Positions 22,846 to 31,844 of a DNA stretch of 32,612 nucleotides are shown here, piece by piece. Position numbers and translations under genes: made by a program. The notes under the pieces are model-generated. The model saw nothing but the letters and a program-made list of their open reading frames with translations. It was not told the DNA's origin and did not search any database. This DNA comes from a virus. Positions within the stretch are counted from its first letter, which is position 1; every line of letters starts with the position of its first letter. The stretch covers positions 1 to 32,612 of the IMG/VR virus record IMGVR_UViG_3300031565_000210. One strand, given 5' to 3'.

Positions 22846-25569
22846 TTAAGAGGGGGAGCTCGCCCTCCCGGCCATGCTGAAACCGGTTAGCTCTTTTTTC
22901 AACACTCTTTCCCAAATATCTTTATTTTCCTTATCTCCTAAATAGACAGCAATCCACCAATCTCCTTTTTCCAAAAGATTATTGGGAGACGTGCCACCTT
23001 TATGGTGCTGTTCTTCTACAAAATAATTCTCTATAATGGGGATTTCTCTTTCTTTACCCTCGTGCATCACTTTAAGTTTCTTTTTTTTGAGCATAAAACG
23101 CTTTAGAGCCTTCCAGACTTCCGGAGGCGTGGTCCAATCCGCCTGCGAATCCGTTTTATAACTAAAATAGACCACTCCGCCGACTATATGCTCTACTTCA
23201 TCGATCTTCTTAAAAGTGAATTTAGCTATTTCCTGTCCATCCTTAATTACCTTCTTTCGCCTCTCATCCCATTCTTTAACTTCTCTCTCTGTGGGTGGTT
23301 TAGATTTCATATACTTTCTGGCCTCCCGGTAGCATTCCCAGTAGCTGGCCTTGTATCCTTTATCCCCGATTTTAGGGGACATCACAGGAAAATAGACTGA
23401 GCGAAGGGCGTCAACTATTGCTGCATAGTATTTTAGGGCATCCTCTAATTTCCATTCTCCCCATTTCTTATCCTCTTTAAGCTTGGGATACCCCGAGTTT
23501 CCGATGTATCTTAAATCGGCGAATAATTCCCTGTGTCTTACTGCAGGATTCTTGAGATCATCATCTATTCCCTCTGCTCTAAACTGTTCAAGGTCAAGCT
23601 TCTCAACATCCGTTCCCTGTTTTATTATCCCCTTTTCCCTTAGAATTTCTTTCTCTTTTTTCCAGGCTTCCTCGTCATCAAATTCGTGCTTTTGGTACCA
23701 GCTATCGGGCATGTTACATATTCCACCTACCGGCTCTTCATCACCACATATCAGACAACGTGGGTGTCCGTTAGGATGGGTGTATTTAGCTGATTTAAAT
23801 TCGTGAACTTTTTCAGCTAAAGGTTCCTTTTTATTTTCATTAATAACGGCTGTTTCTTTATCATATTCTTCTATTTGCTTATCTGATAATTTCTTTTTCA
23901 TTTCTTCATCTTTATAGAGTTCCCTCTTTAATTCAGCCCAGATATTTGGATTCCTATTATCTCCAAATTTCTCTGTTGCTATCTTATCTTTCACTTCTTT
24001 AACAGAAATTATCTCACCCTTACCATCACCGGTTGTAGCCCAATCTTTAAAATGCTCTTTACAAAACCAGGCATGACCTATCCCTTCGGCCCATAGACAC
24101 TCATAGACAGGAGGCTTATCACATTCCATACACTTTTCTCTACTATGTTTTTTATTAATCTGGATATTTTTCTCCTGGGCAAATTCTTTCGCCAGTCTTA
24201 AAATCTCAGGAGCAGCAATGTCTTCTAATTCTCCAGAGTCCCGGTCTGCTTTATTATGCACAATCACATACTCTCTAAATTCCTCTATATTAAATTCAGG
24301 ATGTTCCTTAACAAATTTAGAGAAGTGCCCACTCCCAAAATCACAAAATTCCTCATAGTTTTCTTCTTTATAAAACTCTTCGGCAAACTCCGGCTCATTC
24401 ATCTCTCTAATCTCCTGTGGCTGATGGGGCATCAATACTAAGTCCCAGCCGGTCTGGTATCTCCAGTTGGGCCCAAAAGTCGATCCCAGCCATTCTGGAG
24501 TTAACCATTTTCCGGACATCTTTCCCACCCTCTTCTCCAAGATCCTATCTATCTTTAGTCTTAGAGATTTATCTAGAGTTATCGTAAATCTACCGTCCTC
24601 TTCTTTTGCTCTGACTATGATATCGATATCATTAGGCTTCCGATTGCCCTCCCTCTCGTAAAAGAGAGACCCAGCAATATTTATAAACTCAGGGATCCAC
24701 ACAAATGGAGGAAGTTCTTCGATTAAAACTTCATCGCTTTTTGATAAATAGATGTTTTCCTTCTTGAGGGGGAAATTAGAAATAAGGAGTTCCCTTCTGA
24801 ATTCTTGTGTCCCTTCGGTATTAGAAAAACTTTGTAATACCTTAACTTTTTTTATGTGAAAATCTTTAAATACTTCCTTAATTGCCTTGACATCATTAAG
24901 AGAAAGTATAAATTTTCCTTTTATTCTTTTGCAAAAATCATGAAGTTCTATTAGACTAATATTACCACCAATCGTTTTATTCTCGGTGTCAGGGTAGGGT
25001 GGGTCCAGATAATAAAAGGTTTCTTTAGAATCATAATTAATACTTTCTTTATAGTCATTATTCTCTATCTTTACATCTTTTAATCTTTCTTTTATGTTGG
25101 GGAGTGCGGAAGCACAGTCAGCTTCTTGACCTTCGAAAGAACTAACATAATTTTTAAATCTTGAAAATCTCATCATATATGAAAATCTATAAAATCGTTC
25201 TAAATCATTTTCGGGTTTATTTTTTTTAAGGTTCTCAAAATGACTTTTGCTCCCCACCCAATTTTTCTTTTTTAGCTTTTTCAAATCCTCATCACTAATT
25301 TTTTTTATAAACCTATAAGCAAAAGCGATATCCTTATCTAGATCATTTATCACTTCGATCTCACTTGGTTCTTTAGCGAAGAATACTGCCCCGCCTCCCA
25401 TAAAATTCTCAACATAAGTTTTATGCTCTGGGATATAGCTAACAATAGTTTTAGCCAAATACCTTTTGCCACCAGGAGAACCAAAGGCTGGTCTGATCCC
25501 TTTTTCTAAATCTTCTAAATATTCTCCCTCTCCCTGTGCTGTCAATTTTTTTATTTCTTCTAACTCCAT
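22846..25569 (-). CDS. Fusion: Dam-type methyltransferase, NTase-like, Cys-rich and XkdF protease domains, 907 aa
   Basis: Residues 1-268 form a D12-class adenine-N6 methyltransferase: FGSPGGKRYL, NFMGGGAVFF (SAM site) and DPPY at 189-192 (catalytic). Residues about 285-385 look like a nucleotidyltransferase fold, with AGS (299-301) and NDIDIIV (313-319). Cys-rich segments follow at C480-x2-C483...C491...C503-x2-H506 and C605-x2-C608...C618. The C-terminus (about 777-907) is XkdF-like: VGGVVYFSYKTDSQADWTTP, MHEG (His836), IPIIENYFVE and ELTGFSMAGRA (Ser898), so His and Ser of the S78-type protease are candidates. It maturates the capsid and may carry the other domains into the head. It starts after TTTAGGAGATGA, overlapping nothing. 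Confidence 0.88.
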   Translation of the reverse strand: MELEEIKKLTAQGEGEYLEDLEKGIRPAFGSPGGKRYLAKTIVSYIPEHKTYVENFMGGGAVFFAKEPSEIEVINDLDKDIAFAYRFIKKISDEDLKKLKKKNWVGSKSHFENLKKNKPENDLERFYRFSYMMRFSRFKNYVSSFEGQEADCASALPNIKERLKDVKIENNDYKESINYDSKETFYYLDPPYPDTENKTIGGNISLIELHDFCKRIKGKFILSLNDVKAIKEVFKDFHIKKVKVLQSFSNTEGTQEFRRELLISNFPLKKENIYLSKSDEVLIEELPPFVWIPEFINIAGSLFYEREGNRKPNDIDIIVRAKEEDGRFTITLDKSLRLKIDRILEKRVGKMSGKWLTPEWLGSTFGPNWRYQTGWDLVLMPHQPQEIREMNEPEFAEEFYKEENYEEFCDFGSGHFSKFVKEHPEFNIEEFREYVIVHNKADRDSGELEDIAAPEILRLAKEFAQEKNIQINKKHSREKCMECDKPPVYECLWAEGIGHAWFCKEHFKDWATTGDGKGEIISVKEVKDKIATEKFGDNRNPNIWAELKRELYKDEEMKKKLSDKQIEEYDKETAVINENKKEPLAEKVHEFKSAKYTHPNGHPRCLICGDEEPVGGICNMPDSWYQKHEFDDEEAWKKEKEILREKGIIKQGTDVEKLDLEQFRAEGIDDDLKNPAVRHRELFADLRYIGNSGYPKLKEDKKWGEWKLEDALKYYAAIVDALRSVYFPVMSPKIGDKGYKASYWECYREARKYMKSKPPTEREVKEWDERRKKVIKDGQEIAKFTFKKIDEVEHIVGGVVYFSYKTDSQADWTTPPEVWKALKRFMLKKKKLKVMHEGKEREIPIIENYFVEEQHHKGGTSPNNLLEKGDWWIAVYLGDKENKDIWERVLKKELTGFSMAGRASSPS

Positions 25570-25581
25570 TTAAATCATCTC

Positions 25582-28500
25582 CTAAACCGGTTCCTTTCTT
25601 CCGTATCGGTATCGTTCCCGTCCGATCGCTTTAAGGTCCTTGGCAGGTACAAGAACATAATATCCCGAATCCCTATGCTCGATGGGGTCTGCGGGGAATC
25701 CCTCCGTGGCCTTCCAGACCTGCCAATAATTGCCTGCTCCTTTGGGCCTCTTAAAAGCCTTGACCACATATCTCCCTTTTACTAATTCTTTATTTTTTTC
25801 TGGCAAATTCTCACCAGGATAATAGAAATACTCGTGATAATCCTTCCTTCCGATCCCACTCTTAACTTTCCCTCGCCAAATTAATCCCATCCAGGCATAT
25901 CGATAGGAAGTGGAATTCTTCACAAGAAAATTTGAGATCACAAAATTGCTATCTGTATCAATCTCTAAATCATAAATGTGTAGACCTCCTCCCCATCTTT
26001 TATTATTTTGTTCTGCCACAGGAATATAATAGTATTTTTCATCCTCTTCAATCTCTCTCATTTTTTCTTTCTTTCGCTCAAACTGGAATCGTAGACTATA
26101 CATATTATTATGATTAGTGCCTCCATGATAACAAGTAAGAGATGATAAAATTCCAAGTCGTAGTAGTGCATAAAAACTTTGTCCTATAGCATACCGAGAT
26201 GTACTTCCAATTTCTAATAGTGGTTTCTTACCCCTCGCACCATCTGCATCTATATATCCTTCTAACCCAACTCGCAATAACTTTTTAGGAAGATGAATAA
26301 AGAAGTCCGGGAATTTTTTTGTTGCTGAGGGTTTTATGACTTCATTTCTTGAATGATAATAACAATTTTTTGAAAGCCATTTAGCAAGTCCTCTATCATA
26401 AAATCGCAGGCTCACATAACCTCCTAATTTGCCAGGAAATTTCAGACGTGAAATGGATTCTACATTAAAAATTCTTTTAGTCAAGGATTCATATGAGTTT
26501 GCCTCTTCATCATTAGTGCAATCAAGCGAAATTACACCTTTATCATGATTAATGATAGAGCCATCTCCAATAAAAAAACCAATCCATCGAAGGGCATCCT
26601 CTGTTAATTCAACTTCTTTTTTATAAGAGGGCTCTATTTCCAGAATTATTCTATCGATGCTCAGGCTATTTTCCTTTGGTTTCGGGAGAAGGAGCTTATC
26701 AGATTCAGTAATTTCTAATTCAGTTTTTATACCATTTCTCGTAAATACATCATGATTATAGAAAAGACAAGGAAGTCCCATCTTTCCTTTCAGAAGATGT
26801 CTTTCATGAATTATTCCTCTATCCCAAATTCTTTTTATCGGCTTAAATTTTCCTTCTCCTGTATAAACTCTATCACCAATTCTTAAATTTCTTACGAATT
26901 CATATCCAAAATCTGTCAATATAAGATCATTCGCACTTACACATCCAACCTCTCCGGGGGAGATAAAATATGAACCGCTCTTTATCTGTAAATCAGCAAG
27001 TATTTTTGCTCCTTTCTTACTTATGCTCGGTTCCTTTATTTCTTCTATCTTTTTAATCTTTCCCGGTTCCTCGGCACTAGGCTTTACTAAGGCAAAACTC
27101 TTAGCCACATTCTTCATTCCACTTGCCGTCTCTACTAATTCACCTTTCAACATCCGTAAATAACTTTCTACATTGTTATCGGTAATTACCCATTGCACCA
27201 ATCTCTTTAATCCGGAGAAGCTCATCCTATCATCAAGATGTATTGAGTGACCTTCGAAAAGCTCGGCTAAAGTTATCTTTCCCTTCTTGTATTCCTCTAC
27301 TTCCTCCGGCTCCAGACCTCGAATATGGGTCTGTATAAATGCCTCCCCTTCCCGGTAATCACTATAAAATTCCTTAGGGAGTGGTTCATTCTCCTTAGCA
27401 TGCTCTTTATAAATTTCTTTAGGAATCTTTCCCTCCTCTATGCTTATCTTGACATCATCTTTAACCGCCTTCTCCACCAGTCTTTCTCTCCGAGGAGTGA
27501 ATCCGGAGAGTCTTTCCAATACAAATATCTTATCCGGTACATTCTTTTCCGGAACCGGTTGTAACACCACACTGACATAAGCCTTATAATAGGGGTATTT
27601 AGGATCATCGGTCTCATAGCTATTAACATCTTCGCTGGCTACTCTTAGTATCGAACCTATCACTACATCCTGTTTCGTATTATCCGACTTCCCTATATGG
27701 TTATAAAACTTCTCCCTAAATTCTATTACTGCCTTCTTATCTTTTCTGCTTATAGCCTCTGCCCACTCTTTATCAATGGGTCCTACAGCTAATTCATAAT
27801 TCCAATTCCCGGTCTTCTTTCCTTCCCTGATAATTTCCCTTTCCCCCACTACTAAGCAATCAATCTCGTACCTCTCTTTCCATTTGCAAGCACCATGGTC
27901 TTGAGGTGCTTCATAGTGAGTATTGAGTAATTTAATCATCACTCCTTCGGCAATATGTTTGGGATAAGGACCACCTTTATGGGCATAGCCTATTATCTTA
28001 TCTTTAGCCTTTTCGGCCTTCTTAAGATCTCCTAAATCCACAATATAAGATAAGGCTTCTTTTTGTAAATTGGTTGAGCTTCTAACAAAATGAACGTGCT
28101 CAGAGTCTTTGAATTTATTAAGCAATTCTTTGCGCTCCTTGAGGGGCCAGTCCCTAATATTTTTTCCCTCGTGTTCTACAATATCAAAAATGTAAATATG
28201 AGCCTTCTTGCTAGCCTCGGTCGGGTCGAATTTTCCATTTAGAAGTGCATTAGTAGCGGTTCGGTGAAGACATTCATTCTTTTCCTTATCTATCATTATA
28301 ACTTCCGCATCTCCCTCAAAATCTTCCTTCATCTTCTTAAGCTCTTCTACCTGCCAGGGCAATCTTTTAGTCTTAATAGGAGAGCCTTTAATATCTTCGG
28401 GATCACTCATTATAATTACATCTTTGCCTTTCTTTATAATTTTCGTCCTCATTCCATCAAACTTGGCTTCTACAATTGCTTTTCCTTCCTGGAAATGAGG

Positions 28501-29784
28501 AGTATTCTTAAGGTCCTCGAAGGTAAATATTCGATAGGCTGGTTTATTCAAACCCCATCCTTCTCTCTTCGCAAAATCCTTCTCTTCCAAGACATCGCCA
28601 TCATATAGAATCTTACCATTCCATATCTTAAGTCCGGCATTAACTTTCTCTTTATTTTTTAAAATATCTTTTCTTAAATTAGTGAGATATATTGCCTTTG
28701 GTTTCAATTCCTCCGCTAATTGCAGGAGAGAGAGAAAAGAAAGTTTATTCTCCTCTTTCTCCGGCTCTGTCTCATAATCTCCTACTCCACAAATCCAGAT
28801 AGTCCCTTTTACCAGGTCTTTCTGTGCCTTTCCTAATTCTAAGAATTCGGGTAATATTGATATCTTCTTTTTCCCTACATCTAATCTCAAACCTATAGAA
28901 GGAGTCCCGACTGCCGGAGTAGTCTTGATCGGGATAATCTCCAGGCCATCAATCTTTAGCGGTTTTAAGAATAGATGCGTATCCTCACTCTTAGGTAGTC
29001 GGTCAAATATGGCTCCTACCGTATAAACTGGGATATTCTTATATTCCACTAAATATTCCCAGTGATCCTTATCGGCCTGAGTCACAATTATAAAATCTAA
29101 TTCTTCTTTTATTTCTTTTTTATGGACTGCCGGGTCGATAAGAATCCTTTTATCTTTGTGACGAATAAGCAGGGAAAAGTGTCTGCCCTGCGGGGAATCA
29201 AGCTGGGCCATGGTGCCGAGGACCTCGATAAAACCTGTCTCCGGTATATCATCTCTCTTTCTTACTATCTCAATCTTCTCCTTAGGCCTTAGCACCTTTT
29301 CGAATAGCGGGATATATGAATCCCATTCAGTCATATCATAAATAAAATTCAACTTCTTATTTATCTGTTTACCGAAAAGCTTAGTAAGTGCTAATTCTAA
29401 TTTTGGATCCTGTTCATCCCTAATAAGTATATTTATATCCGGTTGGTCTCTTAGAGACTTCTTCGAATCTCTTACAATACTAATAAATTCAGGATCAAGC
29501 ACTATCGAACCTAAACTGGGGGTATCTATTCCTAATTCTTCTTTCTTAAACACTATATCGTCTATGCCGGTCTCAACGTGATTTATTTTTCTCTTATGCA
29601 TCTCCCTGACCAGCAGTTGATATTTCCCGAGAAAATCACCTCTTTTGACCTCTAATTTCGGTTTCGGTTTCTCAAAATATTTCTCCCATAGTTGTGAAAA
29701 TCGTAAGTCCAGAGAATACAGTTCTATATCAGGCGCTTTTCTCAGATTTAATTTGGTTATCTCTTCTATTCTCAATGTTTCCAC
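25582..29784 (-). CDS. Fusion: degenerate MBL fold, ATP-dependent DNA ligase, LigD-like phosphoesterase split by an intein, 1400 aa
   Basis: Residues 10-75 contain a helical segment often at the front of phage fusion proteins. Residues about 110-175 echo the NTase-like domain of the 907-residue protein but lack GS. About 185-400 is a metallo-beta-lactamase fold whose metal motif THxHxDH has become TQADKDH. About 415-745 is an ATP-dependent DNA ligase: KFDGMR (nucleophile Lys441), YIFDIVEHEG, EGVMIK (613-618) and CKWK, plus an OB-like region. From 847 HSIHLDDRM begins a LigD-type 3'-phosphoesterase that resumes after the intein (948-1290). The spliced product would be 1057 residues. The start is GTG, but TTG at 29775 has better site spacing. 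The gene lies in the head module. Confidence 0.85.
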   Translation of the reverse strand: METLRIEEITKLNLRKAPDIELYSLDLRFSQLWEKYFEKPKPKLEVKRGDFLGKYQLLVREMHKRKINHVETGIDDIVFKKEELGIDTPSLGSIVLDPEFISIVRDSKKSLRDQPDINILIRDEQDPKLELALTKLFGKQINKKLNFIYDMTEWDSYIPLFEKVLRPKEKIEIVRKRDDIPETGFIEVLGTMAQLDSPQGRHFSLLIRHKDKRILIDPAVHKKEIKEELDFIIVTQADKDHWEYLVEYKNIPVYTVGAIFDRLPKSEDTHLFLKPLKIDGLEIIPIKTTPAVGTPSIGLRLDVGKKKISILPEFLELGKAQKDLVKGTIWICGVGDYETEPEKEENKLSFLSLLQLAEELKPKAIYLTNLRKDILKNKEKVNAGLKIWNGKILYDGDVLEEKDFAKREGWGLNKPAYRIFTFEDLKNTPHFQEGKAIVEAKFDGMRTKIIKKGKDVIIMSDPEDIKGSPIKTKRLPWQVEELKKMKEDFEGDAEVIMIDKEKNECLHRTATNALLNGKFDPTEASKKAHIYIFDIVEHEGKNIRDWPLKERKELLNKFKDSEHVHFVRSSTNLQKEALSYIVDLGDLKKAEKAKDKIIGYAHKGGPYPKHIAEGVMIKLLNTHYEAPQDHGACKWKERYEIDCLVVGEREIIREGKKTGNWNYELAVGPIDKEWAEAISRKDKKAVIEFREKFYNHIGKSDNTKQDVVIGSILRVASEDVNSYETDDPKYPYYKAYVSVVLQPVPEKNVPDKIFVLERLSGFTPRRERLVEKAVKDDVKISIEEGKIPKEIYKEHAKENEPLPKEFYSDYREGEAFIQTHIRGLEPEEVEEYKKGKITLAELFEGHSIHLDDRMSFSGLKRLVQWVITDNNVESYLRMLKGELVETASGMKNVAKSFALVKPSAEEPGKIKKIEEIKEPSISKKGAKILADLQIKSGSYFISPGEVGCVSANDLILTDFGYEFVRNLRIGDRVYTGEGKFKPIKRIWDRGIIHERHLLKGKMGLPCLFYNHDVFTRNGIKTELEITESDKLLLPKPKENSLSIDRIILEIEPSYKKEVELTEDALRWIGFFIGDGSIINHDKGVISLDCTNDEEANSYESLTKRIFNVESISRLKFPGKLGGYVSLRFYDRGLAKWLSKNCYYHSRNEVIKPSATKKFPDFFIHLPKKLLRVGLEGYIDADGARGKKPLLEIGSTSRYAIGQSFYALLRLGILSSLTCYHGGTNHNNMYSLRFQFERKKEKMREIEEDEKYYYIPVAEQNNKRWGGGLHIYDLEIDTDSNFVISNFLVKNSTSYRYAWMGLIWRGKVKSGIGRKDYHEYFYYPGENLPEKNKELVKGRYVVKAFKRPKGAGNYWQVWKATEGFPADPIEHRDSGYYVLVPAKDLKAIGRERYRYGRKEPV
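25915..26943 (-). other. LAGLIDADG intein, 343 aa, inserted in phosphoesterase domain
   Basis: The intein starts at Cys948 (CVSANDLILTDFGYEF, block A) and ends at Asn1290, followed by Ser (LVKN/S). Block B-like LFYNHDVFTRNG is present, the homing endonuclease shows WIGFFIGDGSI and LEGYIDADGARG, and the end shows IYDLEIDTDSNFVISNFLVK. The flanking sequence SPGEVG/STSYRYAW rejoins a segment like the LigD phosphoesterase motif PEGEYGAG. Odd points: Phe in place of block B Thr, and Lys in place of the penultimate His. Confidence 0.92.
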
Positions 29785-29808
29785 CTACTTATTTTAGTAT
29801 ATTATAAG

Positions 29809-30036
29809 TTATGATTCCTTTCCATATTTTTCTTCTTTAAAGGTCTTTTTATATAATTCATCAGGAGTAAATACATAATCGCCTTCCTGTCCTTTTCTCA
29901 CCTTATTGTGAAATACCTTCTCGTACATTATTTCCTCTGGAATACCTCCGGGATAGGCCTTGCATCTTACCCTGGTGTGAGGATCGCTGGGCAATAAATG
30001 TTCACAAAACTGGCACTTTAAAGTTCTATAACTCAT
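29809..30036 (-). CDS. Small Cys-containing phage protein, 75 aa
   Basis: The protein starts MSYRTLKCQFCEHLLPSDPH and has RVRCKAYPGGIPEEI in the centre. The CxxC and a third Cys may bind zinc. Similar short proteins of unknown role are often encoded beside MuF genes in phages. It is followed by the ligase fusion gene. Its C-terminus is Lys/Glu-rich. Confidence 0.65.
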   Translation of the reverse strand: MSYRTLKCQFCEHLLPSDPHTRVRCKAYPGGIPEEIMYEKVFHNKVRKGQEGDYVFTPDELYKKTFKEEKYGKES

Positions 30037-30051
30037 AACTTTAAACTCCTT

Positions 30052-31677
30052 TTAATCTAAAATGTATTTTCTTATTATTCTGGCTACAAAGTCCATATTT
30101 TCTTTGGGCAAATTCTTTGCCTCGTAGTTACAGAATGCCTCGGCAATAAATTCTGCTGGCTCCTGGTTGGCATATTCTCCGAAGATATTTTTAATGGTTA
30201 TCTTATCAGTCTCACGTAAATATAGCATAACCTCTGGTGTTGATGTAATCTTTTTAGCAATATCCAATACATGTCCATATTCATGTGCTACGACGCCCTT
30301 AAAGGTAGCTAATTTGTGGAAGCCTGTCTCTACACACTTCTCCATTGATTTCTTAAAGAATTCTCTTTTAATGGGGTTAGCCCACCAATATTCATTGAAG
30401 GCAAGAGATGTTTGACGAGTCGCTTTATTATAAATGGTCTGCGCAAAAGTGCTGTTGGAAGTACGAAGACTGTAAAGGTAGTCCACCGTCTTCGTTAAGC
30501 CCTGTGCAGTACCTAAATTACCTAATTTAATCTTATATTTTTCAATCAATCTAAACAGCTCTTTATTAACTATATTTATGCCTTCCAGATCCATTTTACC
30601 ATAATCTACCAGGCCGTATTCTTTAACTAATTCTTTGTGGGCAAATGAATAAGCTTCATTTTTAGTCTTTGCTGGTTGCCAACCTGGCAGTTTTACTTCA
30701 GGTTTTTTGGGGACCTTAGGTTTCTTTACCCTGGGAATTATTACGATCCAATGGCAACGGCAATTAGGGTGTTTTGGAAGGACTCCTCTAGCTTCGGCTC
30801 GCGTGAATTTTTGCCCTGCCAAATCCAGACATTCGGAACAGGCATCACCAGCCGAAGATATCTCTACTTCTTCATACCTACTTCCCTCTAATGAATCTAA
30901 ATAGCCCTCGTTTACACTCCGGTTAACCTCAGTCCTAGCTATTAGCTCACTTCGGTCTCTCTGTAGTCTACTGTAATATTTGTCATATTGCTTTAGATAT
31001 GCTTTTCCTTTTAAACCCTGGTCATATAAGAAATCCCCATATTTTATTAAAGCCCTGGTTTGTGGTCCATTAAGTCCGATCCCGGTGGCTTCGATATCCC
31101 TTGCTATCTGGGTGAGGGTTTTCCCTTTTTTTAATCCATGGGATACTATTGCTCGCAGTCCCGCTTTAGTTTCTTTTCCTACTAAGGTGACCAATTCGGA
31201 GGAATATTTCTCGGCCCATTCCACGGAACGGGGATTTATAACATCAAAAGAGGCCTCGATCCACGCTTGAGTCAGAGATAAATTGCCGGACTTTTCCATT
31301 ATATTAAGATAGGCCGGTTTGATTATGCTCTTTCCTCTATTTTCTATTATCTCCCAGTCCACATAATCTACTACTATCTCAGGTTCGGATTTCTTCCTGA
31401 TTTTTGCTGGGCCTTTACCCGAAATATAAACAACCGAAGCGATCGCCGAAGAATCTCCTGGCTCTACTCCCTTTTTAAGGATTTTCTTTTTTATATCCTT
31501 TATGATCTGTTCCCGGGCTCCTTGCATCCAGTCTCTTATTTTGGGATATAGATAGGCCTCACACTCATCCATCAATTTAAGTACTTGCTTTCTTAGCCTC
31601 TCTTTTCGACCTATCTTTTCAAATAATACATCTATGAGTCTATTCAATTCTTCTACGGTATCACTGGTTAATGGCAT
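30052..31677 (-). CDS. MuF head-morphogenesis protein with C-terminal zincin domain, 541 aa
   Basis: Residues about 140-315 form a MuF (phage Mu protein F-like) region: RSELIARTEVNRSVNEGYL, then GDACSECLDLAGQKF and LPKHPNCRCHW, with Cys280, Cys283, His303, Cys306 and Cys308 as metal ligands. A Lys/Pro linker (316-335) leads to a C-terminal domain with VVAHEYGHVLDI (HEYGH at 465-469) and EPAEFIAEAF (downstream Glu ligand), a zinc metallopeptidase. MuF-linked C-terminal domains are known as polymorphic toxins or delivered effectors of temperate phages. The gene lies between portal and protease genes, so the protein should be inside the head. Confidence 0.9.
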   Translation of the reverse strand: MPLTSDTVEELNRLIDVLFEKIGRKERLRKQVLKLMDECEAYLYPKIRDWMQGAREQIIKDIKKKILKKGVEPGDSSAIASVVYISGKGPAKIRKKSEPEIVVDYVDWEIIENRGKSIIKPAYLNIMEKSGNLSLTQAWIEASFDVINPRSVEWAEKYSSELVTLVGKETKAGLRAIVSHGLKKGKTLTQIARDIEATGIGLNGPQTRALIKYGDFLYDQGLKGKAYLKQYDKYYSRLQRDRSELIARTEVNRSVNEGYLDSLEGSRYEEVEISSAGDACSECLDLAGQKFTRAEARGVLPKHPNCRCHWIVIIPRVKKPKVPKKPEVKLPGWQPAKTKNEAYSFAHKELVKEYGLVDYGKMDLEGINIVNKELFRLIEKYKIKLGNLGTAQGLTKTVDYLYSLRTSNSTFAQTIYNKATRQTSLAFNEYWWANPIKREFFKKSMEKCVETGFHKLATFKGVVAHEYGHVLDIAKKITSTPEVMLYLRETDKITIKNIFGEYANQEPAEFIAEAFCNYEAKNLPKENMDFVARIIRKYILD

Positions 31678-31697
31678 AATTATTTAGCTCCTCATCT

Positions 31698-31844
31698 TCA
31701 TAGCCATAGCTCTTCCGTTATAACGTCAGCAGTTGAACATTCACCTTCCTTATAGCCATATAAAAAGAAAGCACCATCTGTAAAAGACGCAGAACCGTAA
31801 TAATGTATTATTCGGCAATATGCTTTATTATCCATTTCGTTCAT
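31698..31844 (-). CDS. Small protein, 48 aa
   Basis: The frame MNEMDNKAYCRIIHYYGSAS ... ITEELWL starts inside the end of the previous gene, with a GAGG site seven bases before its ATG; a second ATG lies three codons in. It is soluble, with two Cys and several aromatic residues. It sits between the portal-associated gene and the MuF gene. No function can be assigned. Confidence 0.6.
   Translation of the reverse strand: MNEMDNKAYCRIIHYYGSASFTDGAFFLYGYKEGECSTADVITEELWL

Noticed and set aside
25575-25769. 64-codon minus frame inside the ligase fusion gene
   Set aside because: It overlaps the end of the 1400-residue frame wholly, has low-complexity Arg-rich sequence and no start signal.
29785-29808. 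TATAAT-like promoter before the ligase fusion gene
   Set aside because: No -35 box at a fitting distance; AT-rich DNA gives such matches by chance.
1818-31270. Many plus-strand open frames of 60-145 codons
   Set aside because: They lie opposite convincing minus-strand genes, lack ribosome binding sites and show no family motifs; they are mirror frames of AT-rich coding DNA.
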